DNA of 64,000 bases from Phoronis australis (lineage: Eukaryota; Phoronida; Phoronidae): assembly GCA_002633005.1 (NCBI GenBank), contig NMRA01000364.1, forward strand, positions 181,075 through 245,074, written 5' to 3'. The position numbers and the translations under genes are program-made. Of this stretch, positions 1 to 10,635 are shown one piece after another. Positions within the stretch are counted from its first letter, which is position 1. Every line of letters starts with the position of its first letter. The notes under the pieces are model-generated. The model was not told the DNA's origin. It saw only the letters and a program-made list of their open reading frames with translations, and did not search any database.

Positions 1-211
1 ATTTCCATTGAGATAACGAGATGGCGCTTTAATGACTTCCTTGAACTTATGAAAGTTATTCACATCCCTTATTCGTCTTTATCCGATGCCGTATCTTCAG
101 GTATGTGTTCAGTTCTTTGAGATTGCAAAAACGTTAATTTGAAACAAGGCAGCAAGTCTGAATGTAGTGTTACAAAGCAGCTTTAGAACGATGTGGATAA
201 AAACTGTTGCA

Positions 212-284
212 CATGGGCGGCGCACAATAGGGGCTGGGGGGGCGGGACTATAGACCCACTTTTTTCAGTGCTGCGCCGCCCATG
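212..284. mobile_element. Short palindromic GC-rich MITE, copy 1
   Basis: A 73-bp element has inverted ends CATGGGCGGCG and its complement and a G-rich centre. The same structure recurs at 4043-4193 and 9873-9948. The flanking bases extend the inverted match by two (CA and TG), so the exact ends and any target duplication are uncertain. No coding content is seen. Confidence 0.7.
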
Positions 285-3132
285 TGTTGAATCAAAATCT
301 GACATAAAATTAATGTCATTATTGTGGAGGAGCCTCTACCCCGGCTAGCTCCGATTTGCCACAACATAAACTTCAACTCACCCTGAGAGGAGTCCACTTC
401 CAACTTCGGGCTAGATTCCGTTCTTCGCAGGCCCAGTGACTCTGCTATCTTGATCACGGGTCACCAGATGAGATTTTGGTGTCTAATGCCACGGTCCGAT
501 CTCAGTGATTATAATGACAATCCCAACTATATAATATCGAAACCTTACACTGATCTGAGAAGCTAAGCTAATGATAACGAACATGACAGTTTTCCGATGC
601 GCACTTCGCAAAAACACGTCTGCGGTGCTCTCTCTTGCTGACAGTCCAGGTAGAGAAGGCCGAGCACACATGACCATACTCAGCCACGCACGGACAACCT
701 CGGCGGTTTCCGCCGTTTGACAACATCATTAAAATTAATCTAAATTGGTCACCGGTGCTAAACGTTACCGTTTTAACGTTACTCTACCACTTATTTCCAG
801 AGTAATAATACACGATTTCACGGTTTCTTCCACCGACTGAAATGTGAATATTTAATTTGATTCAGTAAACGAGTTCACGAGCTTTTCCGCAATAAGTGGA
901 CAGAAGAGTGAACCTATTTTTCAAAAGATATTGACTAGATAGTCAAAATGTTGCTGTTTTGTCATTTCCAACTTATTCAGAATTGTCATACAGCTAGAAC
1001 TACGTACGCTTAACTTTGGTGTGCATAAATCGCGATGATGTCAGTAACATTCTGGGTAATTTAAGGTTATATCAAACCTTATTTAGTGGCCTCTATTCTA
1101 ACTCGTGTATCAAAAAATCTAAGCTTCGTCAACTAGTAAAGCATCTATTTTCTGGAACAAAAAAGATCAGGAAATATGAAAATATGTTTTATATTTATCC
1201 ACTATTATTATTATTACATTAACACCTTTTTAACTAAGTCAAAATATCATTTTAAGAAAGGTACATTCATAGCAAAGTAACCCCTCAGTCGATTTTAATG
1301 AAACCCTTTTTAAATGAAAACTTCACCAGTTACCTCAATAACGCTGCTAAGAATTTTCGATTACTCTTCGTTTGGTTACAATGACAAATAAACTCGCAAA
1401 ACGTAAGGTATTTTTGTAAAAAACAACAGTCGTATTTGTTTTTGTTACATTATGCAAAAACTAGGCCTTTATATTGAAAAGCCTAACAGCGTATTTGAGA
1501 TTGATGAATCACTATTAAGTTTGAAAAGTTTCAGCGATATCCACAGAGCCATTTTCGAGAACTTGCGTTCCAATTAAGTCGATTTGCCGAAACCAAGAAA
1601 AAGCCGATTAAGTAGTTGGAAGTTAAAGTCTCAAGGTCTTTGCTAAATTATTCGGTGAAAACTTGTTTTCGGTCAATACATCCTATGTACTTCTCAGTTG
1701 CGTTCATTATTTCAACATTCACGCGCAAAGTTATCTGAATTTTCAGTGCGTAATTAACTTAATTATCACAAAAACGTTTAGTCGAGTTCCAATGCATCGA
1801 ATCCAACGGAGTCACGGGCGGAGTCAACATATAAAGTGGGTCAAGCTGGCGCATTACGGATCACTTTAAAGTAAGTCAACAGTTCATTGTTAGACTTACC
1901 ACGTGCTGGGAGAATTGTATGAAACCCAAGTACGAATCGAGTCGGTGGTTAAAGCACGTCGTGAGCGTGAGATCGAAACAGCGAAATGTCAAATTACCCG
2001 AATTAAGGAATTTGGGTGAGGATTTATATTATTATTATAACTTGCTGTGTTCGTGAACACAAACTCACAGAGGCGTGAGGCGACTTGTAGCATTCGTTCT
2101 CAACGGTCGTATGCATGCAGACACACAACTCCCTCAGGATCAAAACTACGTTTTGTCTTCGTTTTCCCCGGCATCTTTCTATCATATGTACACGTCGTTG
2201 ACTCAATATTATGGCGATTCGGTGAATGAAAAGACTGAGGGTACATAAGGAGCTGCTCTGTGCTTGGTGGGAAATTCGATTTTAGGGACAGCCCCGTAAC
2301 CTTTGACCTCGGATAAATAGTAAACACATTTCCACACGGTTGTGCAGTTCCAAGGTGGTTCTGCTAAATATTTTTTCTCAATGCAAGGTATATATTTCAT
2401 ATTTGAAGTTCCTCGGGAATAAAGATAAGATATTTTACTAGACATATGAGAAATATTGTAAACATGTCCAATTTTTGTGAATAAGGTTTGAGATATCCTT
2501 AAGGCCTGTCACGTGTTATCGAAGTCCTTCTCAGGGTCAGTATTCCTGTGATCAGGCGTCCCCTCATCATTCACATGCTGATAGGATAAATTTATCATCA
2601 TTAGCGTTGTTTTGTCATCTTCTCGTTACTTTAGGAGAAATTTGTATTTGACTGTGCGTCATGTAAACATCGTATTCAACCACGGCAGTGTCCACACGCA
2701 CTACGCTTGCCCTCTTGGAGACCGTGACCTCGTGTAGAGATGAGATTTTGCTGGTTTGGGGGCTTGAAAATCCAGGTGTAGGCAGCGTCAGTTACACAGG
2801 ACGTATAAAACCTGGGAACGTGAATAGCATATACTGAGCCAAGGTCTCCAGTTGCGACCAATTTGAATACAGGGGCCATTTTCCGCAAATATCTCCTGAA
2901 ATAAGCGGCGTCATGGACGAACTAAACAAAGATGCAGCTTGAAAGGGGCCTGTTGCAATTCACATGTTTGAGACGTTATCGAAAGATTGGTTCAGAGGTT
3001 GTCTAAAAAGGCATTGCACTATTTTATCAGAATCATTCACGTCTGCCTGGTCAGTTCACAAAATTGGGACACATGCTCAATTTTGTGTGAATCAAGAAGC
3101 AATATTTGATAAAATTAATCGATTTGTTTCAG
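285..3132. other. No gene recognised
   Basis: Only short open frames with no recognisable domain are present on either strand. The BTB-coding first exon expected upstream of the exon at 3133 was looked for here and not found. Confidence 0.5.
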
Positions 3133-3431
3133 TGGACAAAGCCCTTAAAATCTGTCCAATCGCGGACCACTTCAAGATGGTTGACGTCGTGGCGCAGTGT
3201 GAGAAGGTTCTCGTCGCTGGTCCCGTCAAGTGGACCATGATTGGTCTCGCGGATCAAGTCACTGAGCTGACATCCCTCCGCGAGCGCTGTGTCAATTGGC
3301 TTGGTTCAATGTCCCTCAAAGAACTCGAGAACAACGCCGAGTACAAAGCATTATCAAAAGAATTCCAGGACCAAATACTTTATAGACGCGTAGCATACTT
3401 AGAAAAATTATTGGGTCCGAGACTTATATAA
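3133..3431 (+). CDS. BTB-family protein, second exon (partial gene)
   Basis: This exon follows a good acceptor (TTTCAG) and encodes about 99 residues ending in TAA. It aligns along its whole length with exon 2 of the complete BTB gene at 9391-10297 and enters in the same splice phase. Shared stretches include CPIA-HF, QCEKVLVA, LRERC and the C-terminal RRV-YLE. In BTB proteins this part is the end of the BTB fold plus following helices. The first exon, which should carry most of the BTB domain, was not found in the 3.1 kb upstream, whereas the paralogue's intron is under 300 bp. The gene may therefore be a truncated duplicate, may use a distant first exon outside the window, or may have lost it. 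The open frame upstream to 2964 is probably intron read-through. Partners and function are unknown. Confidence 0.65.
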
Positions 3432-4042
3432 ATACCAACACGCTCGGCTAGCAATTAAAGTGTGATATCTGGTATTGTTTTTAAAACATCCAATCAATTT
3501 CACATTTAACACAAACTTTGCTCGAGGAAAAAACAAATTGTCTCCTTAAATGGGCACTTCTTGTCAACTTCCAACTTAGACGCGAATAAATATGAGTATA
3601 AAAGATGTGTTCTGACTAAAAACCGAACTTTTAATTTTAAAAAATCACCGCGGTGAAGTTGGTCTCACCTAGGTCTTTACTCATGTCATTTATTTGTGTG
3701 CAAAGAACTGCAGTTCATAATTCCTGAAAATATGCTCGGCGCATAAAATGACACGCCGTGACAAGTCAATTTGTAGAGCCTCGTCTTTAACTGTCAGTTC
3801 TCTAGAAGCCCTGGATACGCACTAAGGATAATTTTAAACCAATTTCAAAACGGCAAGTGGTCGAACAGAAGTTGTTTTTTGTGATGGACGGAAGGTTTGT
3901 GGCCCCTTTATATTGTAATAACATCTCGAACTGTCCTTTTGTCGTGATATCAATTGAACTATATCGCCAGAGAGATTGTCTACTCTTGATTAGGTCAAGC
4001 AGACAAGTTTTGAAAGAGGGGACAAACATTATTGACATTATC
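3432..4042. other. No gene recognised
   Basis: This is AT-rich non-coding sequence downstream of the partial BTB gene, with no recognisable domain or repeat. Confidence 0.4.
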
Positions 4043-4193
4043 CATGGGCGACGCACCGTAGGGGGTTGGGGAGCTATGGCCCCCACTTTTTCAGAGCTGG
4101 GTTGTGTACCACAGGGGGCTGGGGGGNGGGGGGGGGGGGGGGGGGGGGGGGGGGGCTATAGCCCACACTTTTTCCAGTGCTACGCCGCCCATG
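4043..4193. mobile_element. Palindromic GC-rich MITE, copy 2 (internally duplicated)
   Basis: The element starts CATGGGCG and ends CGCCGCCCATG. It is twice the size of the other copies because the G-rich core (GGGGGCTGGGG followed by a CTATAG-type box and CACTTTTT) is present twice. A long G run containing an N at 4127 marks an assembly problem. Confidence 0.65.
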
Positions 4194-5630
4194 ATATCGA
4201 AAAGCGACTTTTCGACACTCGTTTTACTTGCCAGCCCGTCTAGCGTAGGAATTAATTGATTTCATACGTCACACTATGTAATGGTTTCAGACGCATTCTG
4301 CGCCGCTAACATATTTTATAATTTGATGTTAGACAATAAGGAAGAAGTTGATAACTTGTGTTCTAAGTCCATGTTATACAGAATTGCGACTGTTTTGAGT
4401 GCAAGTTTCGTTTATCTCCGTGAATGGGCGATTACACCGGTTTACACGCGGGAGCGAGTTCCTTTGCTAAAACAGGGACACAATCAGAGACGAGAGAGCC
4501 CAAAATTAAAGAAAATTACAGAAAATTATCTCCGACAACACTTATCTTACGTCGTTATATTTGTATTCATTTCCGCAATAATCCGCCATGCCAATGACCA
4601 TCCCCTTCCCTGGCTGAATTACATCACATTAAGATACCGCCTTTGCTCGATGTTAACAACACAGTACTGTTATAGTCACGGTGTTTTCCAGAGCATGCGC
4701 GCACCCAGCCTAAAGATGGGGGCTCGAATTTTTGAGCACGTCGACCTTTTACACCACAGCTATGAATTGTGCATTCGCCGAATTTTGGTAGTTCCTGCCT
4801 TTTTAGTGGATTTTTGTCTCGTTTTCTACTTTTTCAGACTTTTTTGTTTCTGCGAGGCCGACCTTTTTGCCAACTTCGTTCGAGTCCCCCGAGTCCCCCC
4901 CCTCCCGCCTCCCTGGGCCTGCGCATGCAAAGGGCACGTTAATACGATATTGTGATTTCAACAATTTGAAAAAGATACGCCAGGACGAAAAAGTTAACGT
5001 CTCCAAAAAATTTCGCCTATTAGTGCGTTAAAAATTTGCGTTTTGATTGTCGAATTCAAAGGATACGCGGGGCCTCGTTGGCAGGAGCTGCATCCAATTA
5101 AAAGCTGTGTTTTCAATAGAAAAGTTTCATGAAAAAGGATCCACAAATAAGTTATCTGGTACAAAGGTATTAATGTAAAGTCCACTTGACCTGCAACCAA
5201 TAGATGTCGCAGGTGCAATAGTTGGAATACGTCAGACGTCACATCTGCGCTTACCGTCAGTCAGTCACAATATACGACCAAGTGCTAAAAAACAACTAAT
5301 GGAAAAGTACCCCCGTGGCCTGAAGTTTAATCTTTGAACATGAAACTCAACTCACGCTTTGACTTAACTTAAAAAATTGTAGACGATCCACTGCAGCGTG
5401 AATGGCACGCGATCATTCAATGAAACTAAATTTGGACGTCACAGCTAACGTCAACTCTTGGGTTGCCCTATTGTTTAGCGCAGGCCTGGAGAAAGGCAAA
5501 CATTATTGGAGACAGAAACTGCTTAACTTCATCAAATTTTTGCCCCCCAGGTTTGTAATCTAAAATATTTTTTGCACAAGAACCACCGAATAAAATTTTA
5601 TGGCCTAATGCATCGCAGTTGCATAAAAGG
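4194..5630. other. No gene recognised
   Basis: A 224-codon frame at 4281-4955 (+) and several shorter ones are open, but none shows a known domain, codon periodicity I can support, or plausible splice junctions. I treat the interval as intergenic. Confidence 0.4.
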
Positions 5631-6699
5631 GTACGTACACTACAACTTGTGGTCACAACCCACTTCTATCATGCAAAAATTCATAACATAGCTGTTAATT
5701 TAGTAAGTTCTTGATCAAATTGAAGAAGTATCGCATACTAAAGTAAGAAAATGCATTACCGTGCTAATCAAGTTGTTCTAAATGATGATGCATTGCATAT
5801 CTTAACACAGTATAATGAGAACTTCTTCTCTTGCAATATGATTCTCACAAAAAATGACAGGTAACTACCTTTTTCAAAAACTTTATTGGTGCTATTTGCC
5901 TAGTTTTTAACACATTCACCAGTTGATCTTAAATAGTTGAAGCAATGTTAAGCCCAGTGTTCAACTTGTAAACAGTAAAAAATGGTACTGGTTGGGAGGT
6001 ACGTACACTACGCACAGTCAATCAACGTCAAATTTTGACTAAGTTACAAATGTATGGGATGATCTTGAGTTTTGTGCTGCCTCTACTAGTTGTTTTGTTG
6101 CAAGTTGTCTTGAGAGACAGAGAACCTGCCTCTGCAACATCAGTTGTCACATGACATGTCTTCTAGGATGTTACTAGCCAAGACCTGTGTGGCATTTTAT
6201 TTCCCACAAATTTAATAATGTCCATTGCTTTTTTTATTTTGTCAGACTGGATGCATTTTGGAAATATCAGTATTGTTCATGAGAACAGCAGTATGTAAAA
6301 ATGCTTGAGGGCAATACTTTATAGCGCAGAGGTTGAAGGTGCGTACACTACACAGGGGTACCCACACTACATTTCAGTGACAAGTCAGGTTTATAAAAAA
6401 TACTTAGAATCTACTTACCAAATCTATTCAAAGAGAAAAAACAAAAAGTACAGCATAAATGTGTATATCGTCTGTCATTGTTTGAAAAAACAGGCACATG
6501 TTAAAATATAGGGGTTCGTACACTACACAAATGCTAATATTTCACTCAAAACAAATGGATTTTTTATTTGTAATTAACACCCTTTTAACCTAGCATTTTT
6601 AATGGAGGAAACTGTGTGTGACAAATGTTGCATACTTACCGTGTAATATTTTTGTTTCATGGTATTTGTTCACATCGGGGTACGTACACTACACAAATG
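5631..6699 (+). repeat. Dispersed motif GTACGTACACTACA, five copies in about 1.07 kb
   Basis: Near-identical motifs lie at 5631-5643, 5999-6012, 6339-6354, 6511-6533 and 6677-6699, all in the same orientation. The last two extend to 23 bases sharing GTACACTACACAAATG. A degenerate extra copy (CCCACACTACAT) follows the third. The last three are 172 and 166 bp apart, and the earlier gaps are about twice that. The spacers show no obvious similarity by eye, so this is not a simple tandem satellite. It could be a cluster of protein-binding sites, the remains of a satellite, or ends of nested small elements. Confidence 0.6.
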
Positions 6700-8493
6700 A
6701 ATATGGACCTTGATTGTGATTTAGCCGATGAGGTTTCGCCCATGTCATAAACCTGAGACGAGAACCGTAAAAACAATCTTTTTGCCGAAAAACTCAACGT
6801 GTCTCAAACTTTCAACCATAATGACGCATCTTTGTAAAAACACGCTTGTGCAAAGTAAAGTAAACTCAGATGCTTTTTGTAAATAGTTTTATTTTAAACT
6901 GAACAGTTGTAAATTGCAGCCAGCTTTCGTAACAAATAAGTTAGAGCCTAAAAATAGTCTTTGAAGTTGTAATATTAAACCTCTAAAAATGTTCATAAAT
7001 AACAATCAGCAAGGCTTCCCCGCGCATGAGCACTGAATTGACCTTGAGACAGCACAGCTACATCGTCTCACCGAGTTTCTTGTGTTGGGGTTCGTCTCCG
7101 TTTGAATGAGCTTGGATATGAAATTCGCCGCCTGAGGTGGGTCCGTTTAAAAAGTTGTTTTCATGTCCTTCCGTCTAGGAGTTCGCACAGTTACGACACC
7201 CGATTTGTCAATCACAATCTTGTCACCTTCACGGAATTCCGGCATTATTTGGTTGGTGCACGCTTAGTGTTTTGCAGACTATAAATGTAAGGCGTATGGA
7301 TTTCAACTTTGCACTACTTTGTGGTTTGCCCATGTAATATCAAAAAATTTCGTACTCGGTGATATTAACCAGTAGTGCCATAACACATTCCAGGTCATGT
7401 GAGAAACTTGAGCATGTTGTTTTATAGCTCCTAATACAGACTAAATTAACAACTTCAAGAAGCCAACACCATCCAAAAATAATACCGTAAAAGCGACAAT
7501 GTCCCTTATAGTTTAGTCCCAGTTACCTTGTAAGTTAGCGAAAAACCAAATTCGATGTGTCACAAACAATAAATTATATGGCTCTACTAAAAAGGACTAT
7601 CAGGGATGCTCACATAAACAGTTTTAATCTATTCGCAAAACGGAAAATGATAATAGCTCGCAAATCGAAATTTAACCGACTACGTGTCTGCTACGTATTC
7701 TGTGCGTGACGTGTCACGCGCAAAAGAATCAAACTTATAAATCTCGTACAAGAAAAATAGGAAAAAGTTTATTGGAACATTGAAATCTGGTAAGCCGGCT
7801 TTCACAGTCGCATATTGCCGCGCTTGTTGCGAATCAGACGTGTAAGTTACGTTACGGCCGGGGACTGAGGAACACTTCGCAACCGACAACCCTTTCTGAC
7901 CAATCACTGCGTAACAACAGCGCTTAAAACCTTATAATTGGGAGGTGGGTCGTTTGTATAGGGTTGGGTCCGTGTTCGTTTACGTAAAAGGGTTCATGAA
8001 TCGATAAATTTAGGACCCAAATTTACCACCTTGATGCCTTGGCTTTTGCTACAAGCGAATGTTTTTCTTTCAAGTTGTAAGACAGATTTGTGGGATTCAT
8101 ACTAAAAACTTAAAAGGTATACAAGTGTCGTTGAAATGTATAGGTAGGCCTACCGAAATGATCCTTGCCTAATGTTTTCCACCAATTCAGAACCCTCTGG
8201 ATTCCAAAGAAATTTCCTAGTGAGCTAAACCCACTCGCTTTACTCACGTAACATTCAACCTTCAGCCAGTAAACTTGAACGACAGGAAAGCACTAGTTAC
8301 TAATGCCTAAATTTGCCCAGTCTTGGGGCACAACCAGTTCGCCCACAGAAATCATCGACCATTTGACGTGCAATCCTGTTTTATATTAAAGGTTGATATA
8401 CTGACTACAAGAAAGGTAGCTTTTAAGGTAACACGGCATATTTTAAAAAAATGTGTCTCGTAAAAGAATGGGCTGGACATTATCTCTTCGTCG
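6700..8493. other. No gene recognised
   Basis: Intergenic AT-rich sequence with only short open frames and no recognisable protein, RNA or repeat. Confidence 0.4.
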
Positions 8494-8550
8494 CACACAC
8501 ACACACACAATCACACACACACGCACACACACACGCACGCACACACACAC
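8494..8550. repeat. (CA)n microsatellite
   Basis: A run of CA dinucleotides is interrupted by a few CG and AT steps and lies in intergenic sequence. Confidence 0.9.
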
Positions 8551-9235
8551 ATATCGACGTAGGTTGAAGTAGGAATAATTTTACCAAAATACACACACCG
8601 ATACTTTTGCATATGCACGCGCCTTCAGTTCAGTTTGTAGTATCTTCGTCTGTCCATCAAAACATATATATTTACCCGTTCGGCAAAACACAACTATCCT
8701 GTCCCAGTTATCGCTTGAATGGTCAATTTCGGAAAAAGATTTCTTGGGGTCCTAAAGCTATAAAAGCCTGGTCCGTTCTTGAAAATTTGAATTGTCTCCG
8801 CTCGTCACAATTTTTTACTCCTGCATGTCAAGCTACGGCCAACAAAACTTTCTAGAGGTCCCTGCGACTATGAAGCGTGCCCCTATTTTCGACAGTTCCC
8901 TAAGCCGTAGCTTAGATAGCTTATAGTGAGTAATCGGGATTTTTGGAGCGCACATGCGCTTTGCTTGCCACAACGGGCGAGTTGTAGTTCGACACCGCAC
9001 TCTACTGTTCCGCTTTGCCCAGAATAAGTCTTTCGCCACTGAGGTATTGTGGCTATCCCATTAAAGCCGTGTCTACGGTACCTTGATTTTTTATATGCAA
9101 CGTCCCATACGACTTTTGGGGCATTGTCTACACACTCCGGTTTTCGTGGACGAGTTCGTATGCGACTTTAGCTCGAAAAATCGTGTTGCCGGGAACACCT
9201 GGGTACAGTTCAGTTCGGTCTTGCGGTGAGAAAAA

Positions 9236-9302
9236 TTTAGCCAAAATCACGTGCTCTCATTGAAAATGCACGGCAATATATCGTGGAATTACGCGATATC
9301 TT
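9236..9302. repeat. Decayed copy of the CGCTAGGACCT MITE family
   Basis: The stretch containing TCACGTGCTCTCATTGAAAA and CACGGCAAT matches the core of the intact 127-bp MITE at 53568-53694. The terminal inverted repeats are not recognisable here, so it is a fragment. Confidence 0.4.
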
Positions 9303-9390
9303 AATTTTCTGACGAGGTATGATTAATGGTAATTCATTTTTCTTAAAGTCAAGCTGCCCAATTCAACATTTCTATCAGCAAAAAACTGAC

Positions 9391-10297
9391 ATGAAAGCCA
9401 CGTGCATTCGCCGTGAACAATGCGCTTTAGTGTTCGACGATCTAACCAAACCCTGGCACAGCGGTGGGATTGTGTTCACATTCGCTGAGTCGGCGTACTC
9501 ACCTACGAAGAAAAAGAGTATTTACGCCAGCAGAGACGTGCTCAAAATGTGGTCGCCAGTGTTTCAGGACATGCTGAACAGTAGCGATTACAACGACTGC
9601 GCGTCTGTGACGATTGAAATCGAAAAATGGCGCTATGGTGACTTCTTGCTCTTGATGCAGATCATTCACAACGCCAAGAACCTCTCTGACATGTTGTCTA
9701 CTGGTAGGCCTTACTTTTGACGTACTTGTGACTTCTGCCTGAAGGTGAAACGAGCAGGCCCTGTGAGGAAATTCCATCTCGTACCACATCACAAAAATAT
9801 AAAACTGATCCTCAAAGACCATCTAATCTTTCGCTTAAAACGTTAACTGCATAAAAGCTATTTCTTTCTTATCATGGGCGGCGTAGCACTGAAAAAAGTG
9901 GGGGGGGGGGCTAAAGCCCCCCAGCCCCCTAGTGGTGCGCCGCTCATGCTTGTGCGTAATCAGACTGTTAATGTTCTGTTCCTTTCCAGTTGACACAGCG
10001 ATAAAGGTGTGTCCAATAGCTCATCATTTCGAAATGATTGACGTAATCACTCAGTGCGAGAAGGTCCTTGTAGCGGTGCCGACCACGTGGAGTATGCTGA
10101 GGTTAGCCAACGAGTGTACGAGGTTAAAAGGACTTCGGGAGAGGTGTATCTCGTGGCTGGCCAGGATGTCGTTGAGAGAACTCGAGAGTAACGTCGAATT
10201 CAAGGGTCTCTCGCGAGATTTTCAAAGCGATATCATACGGCGAAGAGTTGTGTATTTAGAGAATGAGCTACCCACGTTGCGTGTGCCAAGATTTTGA
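9391..10297 (+). CDS. BTB/POZ-domain protein, two exons
   Basis: Exons 9391-9703 and 9990-10297 join in phase 1 across a GT-AG intron, giving 206 residues. The ATG at 9391 is chosen because an acceptor-like CTATCAG lies just upstream; an in-frame ATG at 9319 is the alternative. Residues about 30-130 have the BTB pattern: a strand with IVFTFAES, then KKSIYASRDVLKMWSPVFQDML (read here as two adjoining motifs, the conserved 'store/protect then pressed-against-membrane' helix typical of BTB folds), and the later VCPIAHHFEMIDVITQCEK, where animal BTB proteins carry a leucine/alanine-rich helix and a cysteine. Such domains dimerise and often serve as CUL3 adaptors. No Kelch, zinc-finger or other partner domain follows. 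The single intron holds a GC-rich MITE. The exon at 3133-3431 is a paralogue. The specific function is unknown. Confidence 0.8.
9873..9948. mobile_element. Palindromic GC-rich MITE, copy 3
   Basis: This 76-bp copy of the CATGGGCGGCG element lies inside the BTB gene intron, in the opposite orientation to copies 1 and 2 judged by its G-run and the AGCCCCCC side. One terminal base differs (GCTCATG instead of GCCCATG). Confidence 0.7.
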
Positions 10298-10635
10298 GTA
10301 GCTGAACTGCTTGTGATGCGATTGTGCTATTGGAAAAGTTGTTTTAACTGAGAATTGTGTAATACCATTGTGTAGAAACCCAAGATGATTACAGTTTTTA
10401 TTCTCTGGTGAAGCCTAAACGTTTTGTCCTACCCTGAACCATTTTTGCGGCAATGAGCAAATCAAAATCCGATATAGTCCCCTATATTTAATTTCTATGT
10501 CTGGAAAATCCTGTGTCCACCGATACCCGAACTCGAACTTGCGTCGATACCTATTAGCATAATCCTATCTCAGTAACATATGGAGTTATCGAGTCCCTCC
10601 TCACTGCGCATGTCGTTGTGGATACAGTCGCAAAC

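Noticed and set aside
2676-2888. Minus-strand frame with MAPVFKLVATGDLG
   Set aside because: Considered as an inverted BTB exon because of the APVF string, but the surrounding residues do not follow the BTB pattern.
3857-4243. 128-codon frame with a poly-glycine run
   Set aside because: It runs through the GC-rich MITE and a G homopolymer containing an N.
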